Counted from the stretch's first letter, positions 1 to 6,107 are shown. The stretch is DNA of 7,629 nt from Collinsella sp. (GCA_019419485.1 DXZV01000085.1:1-7629); one strand, 5' to 3'. Notes: generated by a model not told the origin, from the letters alone. Made by a program: numbers and translations.

Positions 1-1355
1 TCGATATCGAGCGTCTCCTCGGCAATCCAGTCGCGATAGGGCTTTTGCATGGCAAGGGCACGGCGAATCTCGTCGTTGTACTTCACGCGGCCCTGCGCAA
101 AATCGACCTCGAGCATCTCGCCCGGGCCCAAGCAGCCCGCCGTAAGCACATTTGCCGGATCGATTTCGATGGTGCCCACCTCGGAGGAGAGCAGGAAGCG
201 GTCGTCACGCGTCACATAATAGCGAGCCGGGCGCAGGCCGTTGCGATCGAGCGCGGCGCCCAAGGTACGACCGTCGGTAAAGGCGATTGCGGCAGGACCG
301 TCCCAGGGCTCCATAAGCATGGACTGGTAGGCGTCGTAGGCACGACGTGCCTCGGACAGATTCGCGTTGTGGTCCCACGGCTCGGGCAGCAGCAAAGAGA
401 CAGCGCGCGTGAGGGGTCGCCCGTTCATGACCAGGAACTCAAGGACGTTGTCGAGAATGGCGGAGTCGGAACCTTCGCGGTTAATGATAGGCAGCACGCG
501 CTCAAGGTCGTGCTGGAGCACCGGCGAGTAGAGGTTTGGTTCGCGGGCGCGAATCCAGTTGACGTTGCCCTTGAGGGTATTGATCTCGCCGTTATGGATG
601 ATAAAGCGGTTGGGGTGCGCGCGCTCCCAGCTGGGCGTGGTGTTGGTGGAGTAGCGCGAGTGGACGAGCGCCACGGCCGTTTTGACGGCGGCGTCGTTGA
701 GGTCGATGAAGAAGCGGCGCATCTGCGTGGCGACCAGCATGCCCTTGTACACGATAGTGCGCGAGCTCATGGAGCACACGTAGAAGATCTTGTCTCGCAG
801 GGCAAACTCGGCATCGGCCTTCTTTTCGATGGTGCGGCGGCACACGTACAGGCGACGCTCAAAGGCATCGCCGGCGGGCGTGTCGTCCGGACGGCCCAGG
901 AAGGCCTGCAGGATAGTGGGCATGCAGGCGCGGGCCGTCTCGCCCAGGTCGTGCGGGTCGACGGGCACCTCGCGCCAAAAGAGCAGCGGCACGCCGGCCT
1001 CGGCGCAGCCCTCCTCAAACACGCGACGGGCATCCTCTACACCCTTGTCGTCCTGCGGAAAGAACAGCATGGCCACGCCATAGTCGCCCTCTGCCGGCAG
1101 AATCTGGCCGCACTTTTGGGCCTCTTTACGGAAAAAGTGATGCGGAACCTGGAACAGGATACCGGCACCGTCGCCGGTATTCTTTTCGAGTCCCGTGCCG
1201 CCGCGGTGCTCCAAGTTAACCAGAATGGACAGCGCGTCATCCAGAATCTGGTGATGGCGCTCACCGTTGATATCGGCGAGCGCGCCGATGCCACATGCAT
1301 CATGGTCGAATTCGGGGCGATAAAGGCCCTGCTGCTGAGCGGAATCTGCCTGCAT
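1..1355 (-). CDS. gltB: Glutamate synthase (GOGAT) large subunit, N-terminal part (partial at left edge)
   Basis: Glutamate synthase large chain makes glutamate from 2-oxoglutarate and the amide nitrogen of glutamine in the cytoplasm, normally with the small subunit GltD supplying electrons. The 451 codons visible cover the class II glutamine amidotransferase domain. After a 20-residue propeptide comes Cys21 in DACGIGALADI, the expected N-terminal nucleophile after processing. Further family motifs are LEHRGGTGLEKNTGDGAGI (about 48-66), HSRYSTNTTPSWERAHP (232-248), NGEINTLKGN (255-264), GSDSAILDN (295-303) and DRNGLRPARYY (370-380). The ATG at 1353-1355 is preceded by a strong GGGGAGG ribosome binding site, which supports this start. 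The frame is open to the left edge, so the FMN and Fe-S synthase domains lie outside the window. The full-length family is about 1,500 residues. No broken motif is seen. Confidence 0.96.
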   Translation of the reverse strand, partial: MQADSAQQQGLYRPEFDHDACGIGALADINGERHHQILDDALSILVNLEHRGGTGLEKNTGDGAGILFQVPHHFFRKEAQKCGQILPAEGDYGVAMLFFPQDDKGVEDARRVFEEGCAEAGVPLLFWREVPVDPHDLGETARACMPTILQAFLGRPDDTPAGDAFERRLYVCRRTIEKKADAEFALRDKIFYVCSMSSRTIVYKGMLVATQMRRFFIDLNDAAVKTAVALVHSRYSTNTTPSWERAHPNRFIIHNGEINTLKGNVNWIRAREPNLYSPVLQHDLERVLPIINREGSDSAILDNVLEFLVMNGRPLTRAVSLLLPEPWDHNANLSEARRAYDAYQSMLMEPWDGPAAIAFTDGRTLGAALDRNGLRPARYYVTRDDRFLLSSEVGTIEIDPANVLTAGCLGPGEMLEVDFAQGRVKYNDEIRRALAMQKPYRDWIAEETLDI

Positions 1356-1540
1356 CGCGATCCTCCCCTAGATATTTAGACAGTCAGTTGAATAGGCATA
1401 CTAGGAGCATCGCCGGCCCGTTGTGTTTCCCGCCCGTTTCGAAACAATCGCGTAACGCGCGCCCTACGAGTGGACACCGCCGACCTCAAGGGCGACAACA
1501 AGGGCCCCAGGTTCGGCCTGTGAGCTCGCCGCTTCAAACA
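1356..1540. other. Intergenic region upstream of gltB and left of array A
   Basis: This stretch should carry the minus-strand gltB promoter. A minus-strand TAGTAT lies near 1400, but there is no good -35 box 16-18 nt from it, so I do not call a promoter. I see no convincing small gene, RNA gene or terminator, and no further repeat unit at the position 80 bp left of array A (about 1461). Confidence 0.4.
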
Positions 1541-1755
1541 TCTCAATCTGTAACAGGAAGACCCAATTTCGACGACCTACTGTTACAGATTGAGATGTTT
1601 TTGAGAGACGGCTCCGAATGTCTCAATCTGTAACACGAAGGGCCGGTTTTGGCGGTCAGCTGTTACAGATCGAGACATTCCATAGGGCCATTTCTTCCTG
1701 TCTCGATCTGTAACACCTAGGCCCAACTTCCATCCCTAGTTGTTACAGATCAAGA
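1541..1755. repeat. Palindromic repeat array A (three 55-bp units, 80-bp period)
   Basis: Three units lie at 1541-1595, 1621-1675 and 1701-1755. Each begins with a 15-mer of the type TCTCRATCTGTAACA and ends with its reverse complement, enclosing a 25-nt loop; units are separated by 25 nt. Unit 1 has perfect 21-nt arms (1536-1556 and 1580-1600). Unit 2 pairs over 20 nt (1616-1635 and 1661-1680) with one A/C mismatch. Unit 3 pairs over the core and again at CTAG inside the loop, with two mismatches in all. Loops share invariant positions (G at 5, CC at 8-9, T at 13) with the downstream array. None is followed by a T-run on either strand, so these are not ordinary terminators. I do not recognise the family; its function is unknown. 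Confidence 0.93.
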
Positions 1756-1812
1756 CATTTCGGCAGCCCCCTTCCTCATCCTATTCAAATACAGCTATTT
1801 TGTTAGTCTTGG

Positions 1813-1840
1813 TTAACTTCGAGCCTAAAACGGGTATCCT
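1813..1840 (+). promoter_or_regulatory. Possible mntH promoter
   Basis: TTAACT (1813-1818) and TATCCT (1835-1840) are separated by 16 nt, and each matches four of six consensus sigma-70-type bases. The site is about 37 nt upstream of the mntH start, in the only stretch between array A and the gene. A weak dyad GTTA-N8-TAAC (1802-1817) overlaps the -35 position and could be a metalloregulator site. Both calls are tentative. Confidence 0.35.
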
Positions 1841-1876
1841 TTGCGGCGTCAAGCAAACGGCACGCAGGAGCGCACC

Positions 1877-3133
1877 ATGCTCAACCATCTCAAACAACAC
1901 TTTGGTTCCCGGCGCACCGGCGGTCACGGAGGCCTAGACATTGCGCGGCATATCGGCCCCGGGCTGCTCGTGACCGTCGGCTTTATCGACCCGGGCAACT
2001 GGGCCTCCAATATGGCCGCGGGCTCGCAGTTTGGCTACGCGCTGCTGTGGATCGTCACGCTGTCCACGATTATGCTCATTGTGCTGCAGCACAACGCGGC
2101 GCACCTGGGTATCGCCACGGGCGCCTGCCTTGCCGAGGCCACGACACGTTACCTCCCCCGCTTCGTTGGACGCACGGTACTCGCCAGTGCCTATCTCGCG
2201 ACTGTCGCCACCGCCATGGCCGAAGTCCTGGGTGGCGCGATTGCCCTTCAAATGCTCTTTGGGCTGCCCGTGCGCGCGGGCTGCGTCATCGTGGCGGCAG
2301 TATCGATGGCGATGCTCATGACGAACTCCTACAAGCATGCCGAACGCTGGATCATCGCCTTCGTAGGCGTGGTAGGACTCTCGTTTTTGGCCGAGCTTGC
2401 ACTAGTCAAGGTCGACTGGCCGCAAGCCGCCGCAAGCTGGATCACGCCTAGTATGCCCACTGGCTCTGCCGCGATTATCGTGAGCGTCCTGGGTGCGGTC
2501 GTTATGCCACACAACCTTTTTCTGCACTCCGAGGTCATCCAATCCATGCACTTCGAAGGCCAAGGCGAGCAGGTTATCGAAGAACGTCTGCGCTACGAGC
2601 TCTTCGACACGCTCTTTTCGATGGGCGTGGGCTGGGCAATCAACTCGGCCATGGTCATCCTGGCCGCAACGACCTTCTTTGCGCACGGCATGGTCGTAGA
2701 CGACCTCGCCGTCGCAGCGGCCACGCTCTCCCCCATCTTGGGCCCGGCGAGCTCGACCATCTTTGCGGTAGCGCTGCTGTTCGCGGGATTATCGAGCAGC
2801 GTGACAGCGGGCATGGCGGCGGGAACCATCACTGCGGGCATGTTCGACGAGGAATACGACATCCACGACCGACATTCCTCGATCGGGGTGGCGGCCTGTT
2901 TCGCCGGAGCAGTGGCGGCGTGCCTGGTCGTTCCAAATCCTTTTGAAGGTCTCATCTGGAGTCAGGCACTGCTGTCGCTTCAGCTACCGATTACGGTCTT
3001 TGTGCTCATACGGCTCACCAGTTCACCCCGCGTCATGGGCAAATACGCCAATTCGCGCCCGCTCAACGCGCTGCTTGTAGGGATCGGCGCCATCGTGACG
3101 ATTCTCGATATCGTGTTGTTGACAGGGATGTAA
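1877..3133 (+). CDS. mntH: Nramp-family Mn2+/H+ symporter
   Basis: This 418-residue polytopic inner-membrane protein belongs to the Nramp (SLC11) family, which imports Mn2+ and other divalent metals by proton symport. The two metal-site signatures are present: DPGNW at residues 38-42 in the first membrane helix, and MPHN at 210-213 in the sixth, supplying the Asp, Asn and Met ligands known from bacterial Nramp structures. Long hydrophobic segments throughout fit about 11 membrane helices, and the length is normal for bacterial MntH. The ATG at 1877 is chosen because AGGAG (1866-1870) sits six bases upstream; an in-frame upstream start at 1841 would add 12 unconserved-looking residues and has no such site. 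The gene stands alone, flanked on both sides by palindromic arrays. No adjacent mntR-type regulator is present. Confidence 0.96.
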   Translation: MLNHLKQHFGSRRTGGHGGLDIARHIGPGLLVTVGFIDPGNWASNMAAGSQFGYALLWIVTLSTIMLIVLQHNAAHLGIATGACLAEATTRYLPRFVGRTVLASAYLATVATAMAEVLGGAIALQMLFGLPVRAGCVIVAAVSMAMLMTNSYKHAERWIIAFVGVVGLSFLAELALVKVDWPQAAASWITPSMPTGSAAIIVSVLGAVVMPHNLFLHSEVIQSMHFEGQGEQVIEERLRYELFDTLFSMGVGWAINSAMVILAATTFFAHGMVVDDLAVAAATLSPILGPASSTIFAVALLFAGLSSSVTAGMAAGTITAGMFDEEYDIHDRHSSIGVAACFAGAVAACLVVPNPFEGLIWSQALLSLQLPITVFVLIRLTSSPRVMGKYANSRPLNALLVGIGAIVTILDIVLLTGM

Positions 3134-3161
3134 TGGGGCGGGGCACCTATCTAGGCAAACG

Positions 3162-3376
3162 TCTCGATCTGTAACATCTAGAGCCGCTTTTGATGTCTAG
3201 ATGTTACAGATCGAGATCATTCCGAGGGACAGCTCCGTTTGTCTCAATCTGTAACAAGTGGACCCAATTATCACCGTTAGATGTTACAGATTGAGACCTT
3301 CTGCCGGACGGTTTTGGTTTGTCTCGATCTGTAACAGGAAGACCCGTTTTGAGCCGTTAGACGTTACAGATTAAGA
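3162..3376. repeat. Palindromic repeat array B (three 55-bp units, 80-bp period)
   Basis: Units lie at 3162-3216, 3242-3296 and 3322-3376, the same 55-nt unit and exact 80-nt period as the array left of mntH. The first has perfect 21-nt arms (3162-3182 and 3196-3216), extended inward by TCTAGA on both sides. The second pairs over 16 nt (from G3241 to C3297). The third has a weakened core with three non-Watson-Crick positions, but is extended outward by TTTG/CAAA. Loops align without gaps to those of array A and run in the same direction. The array starts 28 nt after the mntH stop codon. It may lie in the 3' UTR of mntH, but no T-run follows any unit. Confidence 0.93.
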
Positions 3377-3445
3377 CAAAAGGTCGACCGGACTCACAAC
3401 AGACAGGATCGGCCAACAGCAACCGTGATCCCTTGGGGGCGGAGG

Positions 3446-3481
3446 AAAAGGGCCCCGGCCGAGAATTCGACCGAGGCCCTT
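3446..3481 (-). terminator. Rho-independent terminator of the rubredoxin gene
   Basis: On the minus strand, arms AAGGGCCTCGG (3481-3471) and CCGGGGCCCTT (3458-3448) form an 11-bp stem with one G-U pair. The stem is followed by a short T-run (TTTT ending at 3446). It lies about 40 nt after the rubredoxin stop codon. Confidence 0.8.
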
Positions 3482-3521
3482 GGACAGAGCTATGTGTTGC
3501 TACAAGCCGCGTGCCGACGAG

Positions 3522-3665
3522 CTACTCCTCGACGAGCTCAAACTGATCGGGACCGACGCCGCAAACCGGGCACACGTAATCTTCGGGCAGCTCGGGCGTA
3601 TCGACCTCAACCTCGTAACCGCAAACGGTGCACACGAACTTATACGTCTTCTTCTCCTCAGCCAT
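3522..3665 (-). CDS. Rubredoxin, short form
   Basis: This 47-residue protein is a one-iron electron carrier. The four iron ligands are Cys12 and Cys15 (CTVCGYE) and Cys32 and Cys35 (CPVCGVG), followed by the usual DQFE near the C-terminus. Classical rubredoxins are about 52-54 residues; this one lacks part of the loop between the two Cys pairs, as in known short rubredoxins. The ATG at 3663-3665 is chosen because GAGGAGAA lies just upstream; a 13-codon extension is possible in frame but has no support. The gene has its own promoter and terminator and lies 89 nt downstream of a flavin reductase gene. The likely role is to accept electrons from that flavoprotein and pass them to an O2-, NO- or peroxide-reducing enzyme; the partner is inferred. 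Confidence 0.95.
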   Translation of the reverse strand: MAEEKKTYKFVCTVCGYEVEVDTPELPEDYVCPVCGVGPDQFELVEE

Positions 3666-3709
3666 GATGTTCTCCTCTCGAACGCGACTGGTGATGTACT
3701 TCATTTATC

Positions 3710-3737
3710 AGTATAGATTCTCAATAATATAATGCAA
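3710..3737 (-). promoter_or_regulatory. Promoter of the rubredoxin gene
   Basis: Minus strand TTGCAT (3737-3732) and TATACT (3715-3710) are separated by 16 nt in a markedly AT-rich stretch between the flavin reductase stop and the rubredoxin start. The predicted transcript start is near 3703, giving a leader of roughly 38 nt. This suggests the rubredoxin can be transcribed separately from the flavin reductase. Confidence 0.65.
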
Positions 3738-3754
3738 GTATTTTTAAAACATTT

Positions 3755-4258
3755 CTAGCCTTGATACGAGGACGCCTTCGGAGGCGTCTTGCCCTTCAGG
3801 ACCTTATGGTAGTAATCGTAGGTGAGCGGCGTCTCGTCACTCAAGCGCTCGGCATCCTCGACCTCGCCGATAAACAGCAGATGCGTGCCAACATCCACAG
3901 TGTCGATCAAATGGCAGCTAAACAGGGCCGCCGCGTGCTCGGGCACATAGGGCATGCCCAGAGCCGTCTCGCGGGTCTCGTATTTGGCAAACTTGTCATA
4001 ATCGCTGCTGGTGCGGAACCCAAAGTTACCGATGTAGAGCATATCGGCGGTCTGATCGATCACGGTCAGCGCGAACGCTTTGGCCGAAGCGATGACGCAC
4101 GAGGTGACGTTGTCCTTGTTCACTGCAACCGAAATGCGCGGCGGCATGGACGTCACCTGCACCGCTGTGTTGATAACGCAGCCGGCACGCAGCCCGTCTG
4201 CCGCGGCGCTCACCACGTACAGGCCGCTCGGCATGGTAAAGAACGCAGTTTTGTCCAT
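3755..4258 (-). CDS. Flavin reductase-like FMN-binding protein (flavoredoxin / Hrb flavin domain type)
   Basis: This 167-residue cytoplasmic protein resembles the flavin reductase-like domain family that binds FMN in a split beta-barrel. Recognisable features are TMPSGLYVVSA (8-18), a segment with NTAVQVTSMPPRISVAVNK (30-48), SDYDKF (85-90), and a C-terminal LTYDYYHKVLKGKTPPKA (145-162). That tail is typical of the flavin domain of high-molecular-weight rubredoxins, where a rubredoxin domain normally follows. Here the protein stops and a separate rubredoxin gene comes next. The ATG at 4256-4258 follows AGGGGAG by eight bases; a 64-codon upstream extension is open but would run through a terminator and lacks conserved sequence. 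The expected role is NAD(P)H-dependent reduction of FMN or rubredoxin. The exact partner is inferred. Confidence 0.85.
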   Translation of the reverse strand: MDKTAFFTMPSGLYVVSAAADGLRAGCVINTAVQVTSMPPRISVAVNKDNVTSCVIASAKAFALTVIDQTADMLYIGNFGFRTSSDYDKFAKYETRETALGMPYVPEHAAALFSCHLIDTVDVGTHLLFIGEVEDAERLSDETPLTYDYYHKVLKGKTPPKASSYQG

Positions 4259-4309
4259 AACGATCACTCCCCTAGCTCGGGTTGGAACCTCATGGATGTA
4301 TGTACCCAC

Positions 4310-4343
4310 AAAAAAGGCAGCGCCCATAACGGACGCCACCTTT
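4310..4343 (-). terminator. Intrinsic terminator between smpB and the flavin reductase gene
   Basis: Read on the minus strand, AAAGGTGGCGTCC pairs with GGGCGCTGCCTTT over 13 bp (including G-U pairs) around a five-base loop, and is followed by more T residues, six in all. It is a strong rho-independent terminator. It may end the smpB transcript. It also lies only about 52 nt before the flavin reductase ATG, so it could act as an attenuator in that gene's leader. Confidence 0.8.
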
Positions 4344-4388
4344 GAAACATATGTGTCAGAACAGTAAGAAAGATGAGACACCCGCAGC

Positions 4389-4449
4389 TGCGGTGAAATA
4401 GGGACTGAATAGCCCCTCAAACAGGCAAACCAGTCCGTATTCCACCGCA
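4389..4449. repeat. Long imperfect inverted repeat in the smpB-flavin reductase gap
   Basis: The 19-nt arms 4389-4407 and 4431-4449 (starting TGCGGTG and ending CACCGCA) pair with one G-U and one mismatch around a 23-nt loop. There is no T-run on either side, so it is not a standard terminator. It is unrelated in sequence to the arrays around mntH. It lies between the smpB stop codon and the terminator at 4310-4343. Confidence 0.75.
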
Positions 4450-4464
4450 ACTTATGAAGGACGG

Positions 4465-4935
4465 TCAGCGGTTGCGTTCCTTGAGGGCGCGGTCGATCTC
4501 GCGCTGGACATCACGCTTGGCCATGTCCTCGCGCTTGTCGTAGAGCTTCTTGCCGCGACCCAGGCCCAGCAGCAGTTTTACGCGACCGTCGGTATTAAAG
4601 TAGAGCTCCAACGGAACCAGCGCATAACCACGGTTGCGAAGTTTGCCGTCAAGAAAGTCGATCTCCTTGCGGTGCAGCAGCAGACGACGGCGGCGATCAG
4701 GGTCGCGGTTCCACACGCCACCATGGCTATAAGGGTGGATATGCAGGCCGACGAGCCAGCACTCACCGCCACGAATCAGTGCGAAGGTATCGGTAATCTG
4801 GCACGCGCGCTCGCGAATCGACTTGACCTCGGTACCGCTCAGCTCAATACCGCACTCAAACGTCTCATCGATAAAGTACTCGTGATGTGCCGAGCGATTC
4901 TTGGAAATGAGCTTGCGCTCGCGCTTACTGGGCAT
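4465..4935 (-). CDS. smpB: SsrA-binding protein SmpB (trans-translation)
   Basis: SmpB binds transfer-messenger RNA and delivers it to ribosomes stalled on broken mRNA, so that the nascent peptide is tagged and the ribosome released. At 156 residues the length is standard. Family motifs are NRSAHHEYFIDETFECGIELSGTEVKSIR-type sequence in the first 41 residues, DPDRRRRLLLHRKEI (78-92), and the basic tail beginning GLGRGKKLYDKRE (124-136) that enters the ribosome's decoding region. The ATG at 4933-4935 has AAGGAGG upstream with six-base spacing. It lies inside the end of the preceding TPR gene: the two overlap by 11 nt, suggesting translational coupling. The tmRNA gene is not in this window. Upstream in-frame starts would only add sequence overlapping the neighbour. 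Confidence 0.97.
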   Translation of the reverse strand: MPSKRERKLISKNRSAHHEYFIDETFECGIELSGTEVKSIRERACQITDTFALIRGGECWLVGLHIHPYSHGGVWNRDPDRRRRLLLHRKEIDFLDGKLRNRGYALVPLELYFNTDGRVKLLLGLGRGKKLYDKREDMAKRDVQREIDRALKERNR

Positions 4936-5842
4936 CGCCGGCCTCCTTGGCGCCATCGGCGTTTGAGCCCGCAGCCTCGCGCTTTGCCCTGCGCTCGGCA
5001 TTAAGCTCGGCATCGCTCTCGCGCACCAGCTTGATAATCGCCGCGCATGCCTCCTCGCCCACTAGGTCGCGGGCACGGACCGTCAGACGCGTAGCCTCCT
5101 GCTTGTCGCCGTCGCTTGCAGCATCGGTCGCGCACATGATCAGGCAGATGGCGATCTCGGCCGAAGGCGAGGTCGGCACGCCCTGCAGGGCGAGCTCACC
5201 CATCACATGGTCGTCACTCTCGTCCGCGGCATCCGGATAGGTGGTATGGATCTTGTTGAGCAGGCGCGTCGTATGCGCATCATTGGGCGCCAGGCGCAGC
5301 GCCAGACGCGCACAGCCCACGGCAGCCGAAATGTTCTCGGTCTCGGGCTCCAAGAAGTACTGACCCAAATTGGTGTAGGCGCGTGCGGCGCACTTACCGT
5401 CGCTCGCGCGCTCCAGCACCGAGAACGAGAGCGATGCCCACTCCTGCTTGTCCTCGAGCGCGCGGAACAGCTCGGCCAAGTCCAAGCGATAGTTGCAGTT
5501 CATGGGATCCCAACGCACGGCCTGCATCAGGGCATTCCGAGCACTCACATAATCCTGCTGGCGAATGTAGGCAAACGCCATGTCGGAGTACAGGCGGTCA
5601 AAGGGAACCTCGACCTGCACCAGCTCGCGCGGATCCTTCTCCACGCGGCGATAGGCCAGGCGCTCAAACTTGCTGTCGAAGCTAAAGTACTGGCGCTTCT
5701 CCTCCGTCTTGCACTCAGCGTCGATATACTCCTCGGCGAGCTCCACCAGACGCTCAAGCAGCGGCGTCGCCGTAGCCAGGTCGCCCTGCGCCAGATAGTT
5801 CTCGGCATACGTGATGTCTTCCAAGCTGATAGGCAGGTCCAT
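4925..5842 (-). CDS. TPR-like repeat protein of unknown function
   Basis: This 305-residue protein is probably cytoplasmic, with no signal peptide or membrane segment. It is alpha-helical and resembles tetratricopeptide repeats. The clearest TPR-like units are at about 81-113 (YSDMAFAYIRQQDYVSARNA and following, ending WDP) and 152-187 (ending LAPND), with a weaker one near 8-36. The C-terminal 40 residues are charged and Ala-rich, probably a helix and a disordered tail. The ATG at 5842 follows GAGGAG by five bases. The gene lies after the tRNA terminator and overlaps smpB by 11 nt, so the two are probably cotranscribed. A link to translation quality control is only a guess from this position. 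A minus-strand TTGACC at 5896-5891 could be a -35 box, but I see no good -10. Confidence 0.85.
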   Translation of the reverse strand: MDLPISLEDITYAENYLAQGDLATATPLLERLVELAEEYIDAECKTEEKRQYFSFDSKFERLAYRRVEKDPRELVQVEVPFDRLYSDMAFAYIRQQDYVSARNALMQAVRWDPMNCNYRLDLAELFRALEDKQEWASLSFSVLERASDGKCAARAYTNLGQYFLEPETENISAAVGCARLALRLAPNDAHTTRLLNKIHTTYPDAADESDDHVMGELALQGVPTSPSAEIAICLIMCATDAASDGDKQEATRLTVRARDLVGEEACAAIIKLVRESDAELNAERRAKREAAGSNADGAKEAGDAQ

Positions 5843-5901
5843 GACAACTCCTCGGTCCGGGCGGCAGACTCAACGCGCGCCTTAAATATCGGTCAATACA
5901 C

Positions 5902-5929
5902 AAAACCCGGGTCTCTTACGAGGCCCGGG
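5902..5929 (-). terminator. Intrinsic terminator of the tRNA-Gln/tRNA-Glu transcript
   Basis: On the minus strand CCCGGG (5929-5924) pairs with CCCGGG (5911-5906). One internal mismatch, then CTC/GAG pairs and a GTAA tetraloop follow, and the stem is followed by TTTT. It lies 11 nt after the end of tRNA-Glu. Confidence 0.88.
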
Positions 5930-5939
5930 CGTTCAATTT

Positions 5940-6016
5940 TGGTAGCCCGTACCAGATTCGAACTGGTGATCTCCGCCTTGAGAGGGCGGCGTCCTAAACC
6001 GCTAGACGAACGGGCC
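5940..6016 (-). tRNA. tRNA-Glu (anticodon CUC)
   Basis: This 77-nt cloverleaf includes an encoded CCA end. The acceptor arms GGCCCGT and ACGGGCT pair over seven positions (the first a G-U), and the discriminator base is A. The anticodon stem CCGCC/GGCGG encloses the loop CTCTCAA, with anticodon CUC at 5982-5980 reading GAG. The T arm contains GTTCGAATC. It is 17 nt downstream of tRNA-Gln and almost certainly in the same transcript. Confidence 0.97.
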
Positions 6017-6033
6017 ATATGTAGCAAATGCAA

Positions 6034-6107
6034 TGGCTGGGATGGAGGGAGTCGAACCCCCATTGACGGAACCAGAATCCGCTGTCCTGCCATTAGACGA
6101 CATCCCA
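6034..6107 (-). tRNA. tRNA-Gln (anticodon CUG)
   Basis: This 74-nt cloverleaf includes an encoded CCA end. The acceptor arms TGGGATG and CATCCCA pair perfectly, the U1-A72 pair is typical of tRNA-Gln, and the discriminator is G. The anticodon loop TTCTGGT gives anticodon CUG (6075-6073), reading CAG. The T arm contains GGTTCGACTCC. It is the first gene of the two-tRNA transcript. Confidence 0.97.

Noticed and set aside
45..1379. Long plus-strand open frame of 444 codons
   Set aside because: It is antisense to gltB, whose minus-strand translation carries clear family motifs; open antisense frames are common in GC-rich genes.
1541..1755. Array hairpins as rho-independent terminators for gltB or mntH
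   Set aside because: No unit is followed by a T-run on either strand, stems are not especially GC-rich, and three equal copies at fixed spacing are not explained by termination.
1541..3376. CRISPR array reading of the repeats
   Set aside because: The repeated 15-mers alternate in orientation, the intervening 25-nt segments are related to each other rather than unique, and no cas gene is nearby.
3377..3445. Degenerate fourth unit of array B near 3402
   Set aside because: Only short matches (GATC, AACAG) with an added base and no pairing right arm; not distinguishable from chance.
3703..3745. Fur or PerR box in the AT-rich rubredoxin promoter
   Set aside because: The sequence has scattered GATAA-like bits but no symmetric match good enough to call an operator.
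3763..3792. Small hairpin GACGCCT-TCGG-AGGCGTC near the end of the flavin reductase gene
   Set aside because: It lies inside coding sequence, encodes part of the family-conserved tail (KTPPKAS), and has no adjacent T-run.
4259..4450. N-terminal extension of the flavin reductase to 231 residues
   Set aside because: It would translate through the terminator and part of the dyad; the extra residues look unconserved and the ATG at 4258 has a good ribosome binding site.
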